From NCBI GenBank assembly GCA_002691795.1, contig NZIY01000057.1, positions 11,394-16,896 on the forward strand: a stretch of 5,503 nt of DNA, written 5' to 3'. The stretch comes from SAR116 cluster bacterium (lineage in GTDB: Bacteria > Pseudomonadota > Alphaproteobacteria > Puniceispirillales > Marisalimonadaceae). Shown in pieces: positions 1 through 5,503 of the stretch. Positions within the stretch are counted from its first letter, which is position 1. The number at the start of each line of letters is the position of its first letter. Under the pieces are notes generated by a model that was given only the letters and a program-made list of their open reading frames with translations, made no database searches and had not been told where the DNA came from. The position numbers were made by a program, and so were the translations under genes.

Positions 1-1032
1 AACTGTCACCGAATCGCTATCTTCTTTTAATCTAATCTCAAGACCTCTTTTTGATTTTCCATACTTTAAACAATTATCCATAATATTTATGAAGACTTGC
101 TTTAGTTCATTATAATCTCCTGGAATTTTAAGGGATTTTTTTTTACTAAAAAATTTAATCATTTCCTTATTTATTTTATGAGATGATAGAGAAACTTGAA
201 TAGCATCATTCGTTAGTTCATTTACTTCAACTACTGTCTCAGGGGGGGTATATTCTATCCTTTCAATTCTTGTTAATGAAAGTAAGTCGCTTACTAGTGA
301 ACTAATTCTTGATGCTTCTGTATTAAGAGTTTTTAAAAATTTTTCTCTAATAGTTTTGTCATTTTTCCCGACCCCCAGAAGAGTTTCACAATAACCAACA
401 ATTGCTGCCACAGGTGTTTTTAATTCATGACTAACATTTGCAACAAACTCTGTCTGAAGATCTTGAATTTTTTTTTCAGAGGTTACATCATAAAGTCTTA
501 TAAAATTTAAACTTGTATCTCCTAAAAAACTCGAACCAGACACCCAAACATTGTAAACAGTTTCAACGGGATACATTAATCTTAAAATTGCTTTTTGAGA
601 TTTTTTTGTTTTCACAGATTCTTCAATGATTTCTCCTAAACCAGGGATTCTCAGAATGGAATTAATATTTTTTGTTCGCGCATCTTTTCCGACTAAATCA
701 ATTGCCTTAGCATTAAGCTCTACTATTTGATTAATTTCATCGACTATAAAAAGTGGATCGGGAAAAGATTTAAAAAATTTATCATAGAAAAGTATCTGTA
801 GTCTTTTTAAATTAAGCTTTTCTTGGTAATTTTTTACATGCGTATTAATATTATAGATTAACGGCTCGAACTGATGAAAGAAGAAATAATCTTTAGCAGA
901 TAACTGATCTTTAGACATTTTTTTTATGTCACGGTTTATTCTTTTAAAATCAATAAGAAATTTAATAACAATAATGACGGATATTAAAAGAATGAAAAAA
1001 ATTACATAAATAATCTCTTTATGAATATACAT
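1..1032 (-). CDS. phoR: Sensor histidine kinase, PhoR-like (partial, C-terminal end off the left edge)
   Basis: Inner-membrane two-component sensor kinase that autophosphorylates a histidine and passes the phosphate to a response regulator; by resemblance this is PhoR, which controls the phosphate-starvation response with PhoB. The reading frame is open from ATG at 1032 to the window edge (344 codons), with an in-frame TAA just upstream, so this is the first possible ATG; no Shine-Dalgarno is visible. One hydrophobic segment spans about residues 7-27. A PAS-like domain follows at about 80-185 (FPDPLFIVDE at 90-99), then a HisKA domain with H-box FVANVSHELKTPVAAIVGY and phospho-acceptor His202. 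The following GYCETL and LLSLTRIE segments strongly recall alphaproteobacterial PhoR. The ATP-binding domain begins with the N-box NIMDNCLKYG (316-325, Asn320); the G boxes lie outside the window. There is no periplasmic sensor domain, as expected for PhoR. The regulator and pst genes are not visible, so the PhoR name rests on similarity alone; histidine kinase is certain. Confidence 0.83.
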   Translation of the reverse strand, partial: MYIHKEIIYVIFFILLISVIIVIKFLIDFKRINRDIKKMSKDQLSAKDYFFFHQFEPLIYNINTHVKNYQEKLNLKRLQILFYDKFFKSFPDPLFIVDEINQIVELNAKAIDLVGKDARTKNINSILRIPGLGEIIEESVKTKKSQKAILRLMYPVETVYNVWVSGSSFLGDTSLNFIRLYDVTSEKKIQDLQTEFVANVSHELKTPVAAIVGYCETLLGVGKNDKTIREKFLKTLNTEASRISSLVSDLLSLTRIERIEYTPPETVVEVNELTNDAIQVSLSSHKINKEMIKFFSKKKSLKIPGDYNELKQVFINIMDNCLKYGKSKRGLEIRLKEDSDSVTV

Positions 1033-1080
1033 GAAAATGTTTAAATATTATTCTAAATCTATAACTAGTAGACTATAAAA
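1033..1080. promoter_or_regulatory. Divergent intergenic region with putative face-to-face promoters for the kinase and mutS
   Basis: This 48-base, very AT-rich gap separates two divergently transcribed genes and so should hold both starts. For mutS, a -10-like TATAAC lies at 1060-1065, with no convincing -35 upstream; transcription would begin only about 8 bases before the ATG, which fits the lack of a Shine-Dalgarno. For the kinase on the minus strand, TATAGA at 1062-1057 is preceded, with an 18-base spacer, by TTGCAT at 1086-1081, which overlaps the mutS start codon; TATAGT at 1077-1072 is an alternative -10. The hexamer CTATAA occurs twice in direct orientation (1059-1064 and 1073-1078). 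I see no Pho-box-like repeat. The region's role is nearly certain from geometry; the exact promoter elements are guesses from short, AT-rich matches. Confidence 0.4.
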
Positions 1081-3771
1081 ATGCAACTAAAACAACAAAG
1101 CCTTATTGATTTTTCAAAAAATAAAGAAAGTAAGAAAATAAATAAGATTACACCAATGATGTCACAGTACCTTGAAGTAAAGGATAGGCATAAAGAATAT
1201 CTTTTGTTTTATAGAATGGGAGACTTTTATGAGTTATTTTTTGATGATGCAAAAGTTGCTGCAAAAAATTTAGGAATTGCTCTAACCAAAAGAGGAAAAC
1301 TTAATGAAATTGATATTCCAATGTGTGGAGTTCCATACCATTCTGTTCAAAACTATCTTTCACGATTAATTAAACTTGGTTTTAAAATAGCAATAGCTGA
1401 ACAGTTAGATAGTTTGCCTGATGAAAAGATTAATTCAAAGAAAACTCCAAAAATATTTAGAAGAGATGTTGTTAGGATTATTACGCCTGGAACGATTCTT
1501 GAAGAATCATTGTTAGACGAAAAAAAATATAATTTTCTCACAAGTATTTTCTTAGATAAAGGAAAAGGTTCTATTGCTTGGATTGATATGACTACAGGTT
1601 TATTTAATTTGAAAAAATTAGACGAAGAGTTTGTAGAAAGAGATTTAAATGAACTGATTTATAAGATTGATCCTGGAGAAATTATTACCACAGAGAATAT
1701 TTTTAATGACCCTTTATTTAAAGAATATTTTATGGTTTGGGAAAATAAAGTAACCATTGTTCCATATACTTATTTTGATGAAAAAAATAATAATGAAAAA
1801 ATAAAACATTTTTTTAATTCATCAAATTTACAATCGTTAGGCGAAATAGATTCTTCAGGGATTAGTGCTTCTGGAGCTTTAATTGAGTATCTGAATTTAA
1901 CCCAGAAAAATAATATCCCTAATATTTCAAATTTGAATATTATTTCGGATAATGAGTTTCTAGAAGTTGATAAAATATCATCTCAGAGTCTTGAGATTTT
2001 TTCAAAAATAAATGGAGAAAAAAGTGGAAGTTTGATTGATGTGATTGATTGTACGGTAACTGCGGCGGGTGCAAGAATGTTGAAAGAACATTTAAAAAGT
2101 CCATTAATGAATGAGAAAAAAATAAATAAAAGATTAGACTATGTAGAACAATTTATCAAAGAACTTGAAATCGTAAATAAGATTCAGTTAACTCTTCACG
2201 GTTTGCCAGATGTTGAAAGGGCCCTATCAAGAATCAGTGCTAAAACAAGGAACCCTAGAGATATGATTATTGTGTCTAACTTTATAAATAAGAGCATTGA
2301 AATTTATTCTCTGATTAAAAATGTAGATAATAAGATTTTAAATAAACTAATAATTTCATTAGAAATAATGAAAGAATTAAAATTTCTAGAAGAAAAAATT
2401 TATAAGACACTTAACTCTACCCCACCCATTTCTTTTATTGATGGGGGAGTAATTAAAGATCAGTTTTCTAACGACCTTGATAATTATAGGAATATTAAGA
2501 ATATACATAAAAAAAAAATTGTTGATTTACAATCAACTTATTCAGAAGTTATTAATCTCAATAACTTAAAAATAAAATATAATAACTTCCATGGTTATTT
2601 TGTTGAGGTAAACAATAAGAACGCCTATAGATTAACTGAATGTAATGACGTTAATTTCTACTTAGTTCAGAATACATTGCACTCTTCGCGTTTTCAGACC
2701 GATGAACTAAAGAATACATCAATAGAAATTGACCAAGCAGAACTTAGAGCTATTGAACTTGAGAAAGAAATATATAATGACTTGTGTTCCGTTGTTTTAA
2801 AAAACTTTTCCATCTTAAGTAATGTTAGTGAGTCCATATCTTTTATCGATGTTATGAATAGTTACGCCTTTTTATCTGAAAAAAAAAACTATATTAGACC
2901 AACATTTTCTGAAAATAAAAAACTTGAAATAATTGAAGGTAGACATCCAGTTGTTGAAGAAAGTTTAATAAGATCAGGTGACCAATTTATACCAAATGAT
3001 TGTCATCTTGATGCACAGTACCAAACTTGGTTAATGACTGGTCCAAATATGGCGGGAAAAAGTACCTTTCTGAGGCAGACTGCGATTATTTGTATTATGA
3101 GTCAGATTGGGTGTTTTGTTCCAGCTAGAAAGGTTAACTTAAAAATTTTTGATAAGGTTTATACAAGAGTGGGTGCATCAGATGATTTATCAAAAGGGTT
3201 ATCAACCTTTATGACAGAAATGGTAGAAACCGCGAGGATCTTAAACGGTGCAACTGAGAACTCTTTAGTCATCTTAGATGAACTAGGGAGGGGAACCTCT
3301 AATACTGATGGACTCTCTTTAGCATGGTCAATATTGGAGTTTATAATTACGAACAAAAAGTGCATAACTTTTTTTGCCACACATTATAAAGAACTCACAG
3401 AAATAAAAAACAATCTAACAAATATTTGTTTGAAAACGATGCAAACTAAAGAATCAGGGGGTGAAATTATTTTTTTGTATAAAGTAATTGAAGGAGTTTC
3501 CGAAAGTTCTTTTGGTCTTCATGTTGCTAAATTAGCTGGTATTAAACCGTCAATTATTCAAAGAGCAAAGAAAGTATTATCTCAGTTAGAAAAAAGTGAA
3601 GGATTACCAAAAATAGAAGATATTGGAGGAAATATAAACAATGATGAAGAGATAGAAAATTATAATAAACTTTTAAATTTGATAAATAAAATTGAACCAG
3701 ATGATATTTCACCTAAAGAGGCACTACAAATGCTGTATAATCTAAAGAATAAAATATCTGATCGAATTTAA
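1081..3771 (+). CDS. mutS: DNA mismatch repair protein MutS
   Basis: Cytoplasmic ATPase that binds mismatches and small insertion/deletion loops and recruits MutL to start mismatch repair. The 896-residue protein is complete, somewhat longer than E. coli MutS (853). ATG at 1081 is the first start after an in-frame TAG at 1069-1071 and has no Shine-Dalgarno. The mismatch-recognition domain holds LLFYRMGDFYELFFDDAK with the mismatch-stacking Phe49 and Glu51 of the F-x-E motif. Connector and core/lever domains follow (CTVTAAGARML; LPDVERALSRI; clamp segment FHGYFVEV from residue 503). The ATPase domain has Walker A GPNMAGKST (654-662), the STFMTEM signature (708-714), Walker B with Asp733-Glu734 followed by LGRGTS, and the ATHYKEL switch with His768. 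The C-terminal tetramer-contact segment EPDDISPKEAL is kept, with Asp874 and Lys879 matching E. coli Asp835 and Arg840. Oddities: two A10 tracts, no QLSLF/DLPLF-type clamp peptide after the ATPase domain, and a PIP-like QQSLIDF at residues 5-11. glnD follows after 9 bases. Confidence 0.98.
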   Translation: MQLKQQSLIDFSKNKESKKINKITPMMSQYLEVKDRHKEYLLFYRMGDFYELFFDDAKVAAKNLGIALTKRGKLNEIDIPMCGVPYHSVQNYLSRLIKLGFKIAIAEQLDSLPDEKINSKKTPKIFRRDVVRIITPGTILEESLLDEKKYNFLTSIFLDKGKGSIAWIDMTTGLFNLKKLDEEFVERDLNELIYKIDPGEIITTENIFNDPLFKEYFMVWENKVTIVPYTYFDEKNNNEKIKHFFNSSNLQSLGEIDSSGISASGALIEYLNLTQKNNIPNISNLNIISDNEFLEVDKISSQSLEIFSKINGEKSGSLIDVIDCTVTAAGARMLKEHLKSPLMNEKKINKRLDYVEQFIKELEIVNKIQLTLHGLPDVERALSRISAKTRNPRDMIIVSNFINKSIEIYSLIKNVDNKILNKLIISLEIMKELKFLEEKIYKTLNSTPPISFIDGGVIKDQFSNDLDNYRNIKNIHKKKIVDLQSTYSEVINLNNLKIKYNNFHGYFVEVNNKNAYRLTECNDVNFYLVQNTLHSSRFQTDELKNTSIEIDQAELRAIELEKEIYNDLCSVVLKNFSILSNVSESISFIDVMNSYAFLSEKKNYIRPTFSENKKLEIIEGRHPVVEESLIRSGDQFIPNDCHLDAQYQTWLMTGPNMAGKSTFLRQTAIICIMSQIGCFVPARKVNLKIFDKVYTRVGASDDLSKGLSTFMTEMVETARILNGATENSLVILDELGRGTSNTDGLSLAWSILEFIITNKKCITFFATHYKELTEIKNNLTNICLKTMQTKESGGEIIFLYKVIEGVSESSFGLHVAKLAGIKPSIIQRAKKVLSQLEKSEGLPKIEDIGGNINNDEEIENYNKLLNLINKIEPDDISPKEALQMLYNLKNKISDRI

Positions 3772-3783
3772 GGTAATTATTTG
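3769..3783 (+). promoter_or_regulatory. Ribosome binding site and TTG start of glnD, overlapping the mutS stop codon
   Basis: TAAGG at 3769-3773 matches the 5' part of a TAAGGAGG Shine-Dalgarno and includes the mutS stop codon TAA (3769-3771). Seven bases separate it from TTG at 3781-3783. It decides the glnD start: there is no in-frame ATG, GTG or other TTG between the mutS stop and the nucleotidyltransferase motif of GlnD, and the first in-frame ATG is residue 203, far too late. The arrangement suggests that ribosomes finishing mutS restart on glnD. No terminator-like hairpin lies in the gap. Confidence 0.75.
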
Positions 3784-5503
3784 ATAATAGATAGTTTAGC
3801 AAAAGACTTAAAGATTGACAGGGACTCTTTTCTCAAAAAAAAGAGTATTATTAGATTAGAGTTTTTTGAATTAAATAATGGTTTAAGAACGTGTCAAAAA
3901 TTAACAAAGATCACAGACCAATTAATTAAATCAATATATAGAAAAATTTTATCTACTGATAAAATCTCTAATAGTGACTTAATAGTTTGCGCAATAGGTG
4001 GCTACGGTAGAGAGCATTTAGCCCCATTTTCAGACTTAGACTTGTTATTTGTTCCTTTTTCCAGAGAAAAAAAAGTTAATATAGCTATAAAGAAAGTTTT
4101 AAATATTTTATGGGACTTAGGTTTTAAAGTAGGACATGCTGTTAGAGATTTGGACGAAATCATCGAAACAGCAAAGAAAGATTTTGTGATACAAACATCA
4201 TTGCTCGATTGTAGGAGTATTTGTGGAAGCAATGAAAATTATAAAAAAGTTGAACAAACCATTGATTTTTTATTTGAAAATGAGGATAGAAATTTTTTTC
4301 TTAAGAATAAAATAAAAGAAAGAGAGGAGAGATTAGAAAAGAAAGATAGCAACTCTTATTTATTAGAACCAAATATCAAGGAATGCATGGGAGGTCTTCG
4401 AGACTTAAACCATCTGTTTTGGTTTTTTAAGAGATTTTACAAAAGTTCTAATTTAGATTTTCTAAATAAGATTAAAGTCATCTCTAACTTTGAAATGAAA
4501 AAACTAAAAAAATCTTTAGATTTTATAATAACTATTAGGTGCTATCTGCATTATTTAAGTGAGAGACCCAATGAAAGACTTACATTTGATCTTCAAAAGT
4601 CAATTGCAGAAAGTCTTAAATATAAAGAACGCGAATCAAATCTTAGTGTAGAAAGAATGATGAAACACTATTACTTGCAAATCAAGAATGTAAAGAACCT
4701 CGTTCAGAGCATACCTCAAGAAAAAGATTTCCATAAAACAGAAATATTTGAAAATAAAGAATTGCTAACATCAGGAGTCATTATTGAAAATAAAAAAATC
4801 TTGGTAAACAATGAAATAGAATTTAAAAGAATTCCAGAAAATTTTATCAATATATTTTTAGATATAACTAAATTTAAATATAAGTTACATCAAAATTCAT
4901 ATAGATTTTTATGCGAAGAAGTAACAAATCTAAAAAAAGATTTTCGTTTAAATTCATCAGTCAATAAAAGCTTTTTAGAATTACTTAAATCAGATACTAA
5001 TGATGAAGTCATAAATAATCTTAACGATTGTGGACTTTTAGTAAAAGTTATTCCGGAGTTTTCTAAAATTAATTTTCAATCTCAATTTGATCGGTATCAT
5101 CTTTATACAGTTGATGAACATACTTTAAGAGCTTTTAATTTATTTAAGAAAATTGATTCAGAAAAAAAACAGCCATTAGAATTTAATTTACCTAAATTAA
5201 TTGTCAGAGAAATCAAGAATAAAACGCCCTTATATTTTTCAATTTTATTACATGACATCGGAAAAGGGTATGGAGGGAATCATCAAGTAGTAGGAGGTGA
5301 TTTCGCGAGGAAAATCCTTAAATATTTTGAGATAAGCTCAAAAGATGTAGAAGAGATTATTTGGCTTATAGAAAACCATCTTATTTTTAGTGATTTTGCA
5401 TTACATAAAGACATAGAAGATAATTCTGTAATTAGAAATTTTATAAAAAAAATTTCCTCTTTAGTTAGGCTTAGGTCTCTCTACATTTTGACCATTGTAG
5501 ATA
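3781..5503 (+). CDS. glnD: Bifunctional PII uridylyltransferase/uridylyl-removing enzyme GlnD (partial, C-terminus off the right edge)
   Basis: Glutamine sensor that uridylylates PII proteins (GlnB/GlnK) when glutamine is low and removes UMP when it is high, thereby steering nitrogen assimilation; cytoplasmic. The window holds 574 codons from TTG at 3781, in the same frame as mutS. The nucleotidyltransferase domain carries GGYGREHLAPFSDLDLLFV at 73-91, with Gly73-Gly74, Asp85 and Asp87 as expected catalytic residues. The family signatures EPNIKECMGGLRDL (196-208), LTFDLQ and ERMMKHYY (291-298) follow. The uridylyl-removing HD domain starts near YHLYTVDEHTL (439-449) and contains the His491-Asp492 pair in LLHDIGKGYGGNH. 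The GG-to-HD distance (418 residues) nearly equals that in E. coli (Gly93 to His514), supporting an intact reading frame and the TTG start. The remaining HD residues and the two C-terminal ACT domains that bind glutamine should lie beyond the edge. It is probably cotranscribed with mutS. Several A8 runs occur but none breaks the frame. Confidence 0.96.
   Translation, partial: MIIDSLAKDLKIDRDSFLKKKSIIRLEFFELNNGLRTCQKLTKITDQLIKSIYRKILSTDKISNSDLIVCAIGGYGREHLAPFSDLDLLFVPFSREKKVNIAIKKVLNILWDLGFKVGHAVRDLDEIIETAKKDFVIQTSLLDCRSICGSNENYKKVEQTIDFLFENEDRNFFLKNKIKEREERLEKKDSNSYLLEPNIKECMGGLRDLNHLFWFFKRFYKSSNLDFLNKIKVISNFEMKKLKKSLDFIITIRCYLHYLSERPNERLTFDLQKSIAESLKYKERESNLSVERMMKHYYLQIKNVKNLVQSIPQEKDFHKTEIFENKELLTSGVIIENKKILVNNEIEFKRIPENFINIFLDITKFKYKLHQNSYRFLCEEVTNLKKDFRLNSSVNKSFLELLKSDTNDEVINNLNDCGLLVKVIPEFSKINFQSQFDRYHLYTVDEHTLRAFNLFKKIDSEKKQPLEFNLPKLIVREIKNKTPLYFSILLHDIGKGYGGNHQVVGGDFARKILKYFEISSKDVEEIIWLIENHLIFSDFALHKDIEDNSVIRNFIKKISSLVRLRSLYILTIVD

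Noticed and set aside
136..144. T9 tract as a terminator on the plus strand
   Set aside because: It lies inside the kinase coding sequence as A9 (lysine codons) on the coding strand and has no preceding GC-rich hairpin.
1353..1541. Minus-strand open frame of 62 codons inside mutS
   Set aside because: It lies fully antisense to a conserved part of mutS, has no recognisable domain or ribosome binding site, and is explained as a shadow of the real gene.
3159..3380. Minus-strand open frame of 73 codons opposite the MutS ATPase domain
   Set aside because: It is antisense to the most conserved region of mutS (signature loop and Walker B), whose codon constraints create the open frame; there is no independent coding evidence.
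3771..3781. Transcription terminator between mutS and glnD
   Set aside because: The gap is only nine bases and contains no inverted repeat followed by a T run.
4002..4232. Minus-strand open frame of 76 codons inside glnD
   Set aside because: It is antisense to the conserved nucleotidyltransferase domain of GlnD and shows no motif or start signal of its own.
4387..5503. glnD starting at its first in-frame ATG (residue 203) rather than TTG
   Set aside because: This would discard the whole catalytic nucleotidyltransferase motif at residues 73-91, which is perfectly preserved in frame upstream; the TTG with its Shine-Dalgarno is the consistent start.

Overview
The window is ordinary chromosomal housekeeping DNA from an AT-rich bacterium, most likely an alphaproteobacterium. 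I infer this from three things: the histidine kinase resembles alphaproteobacterial PhoR most closely, mutS sits directly upstream of glnD on the same strand (a neighbourhood familiar from alphaproteobacteria), and the base composition (lysine/asparagine/isoleucine-rich proteins, A- and T-ending codons, intergenic gaps of 48 and 9 bases) fits a streamlined, probably aquatic lineage. The genus cannot be read from this sequence. As I recall, the SAR11/Pelagibacter group is described as lacking the PII system, so a glnD gene here argues for a different AT-rich alphaproteobacterial lineage.

Layout: (1) 1-1032, minus strand: the N-terminal 344 codons of a membrane-anchored sensor histidine kinase, probably PhoR (phosphate-starvation response); its ATP-binding end lies beyond the left edge. 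(2) 1033-1080: a 48-base divergent intergenic region that must carry the start signals of both flanking genes. (3) 1081-3771, plus strand: a complete mutS, the mismatch-recognition ATPase of DNA mismatch repair, with all catalytic motifs. (4) 3781-5503, plus strand: the first 574 codons of glnD, the bifunctional uridylyltransferase/uridylyl-removing enzyme acting on PII proteins. It starts at TTG nine bases after the mutS stop and runs off the right edge inside its HD domain. No stretch over 300 bases lacks a gene.

mutS and glnD look like one transcription unit, with glnD translation probably coupled to mutS. They are not functionally related in any obvious way (DNA repair versus nitrogen signalling), so the linkage looks like inherited gene order. 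The kinase is transcribed away from them.

I see no RNA gene, mobile element, CRISPR array, prophage or undescribed multi-gene system. The points most worth a second look are in MutS: the usual C-terminal sliding-clamp-binding peptide seems absent while a PIP-box-like peptide stands at the extreme N-terminus, and the gene carries two uninterrupted A10 tracts.
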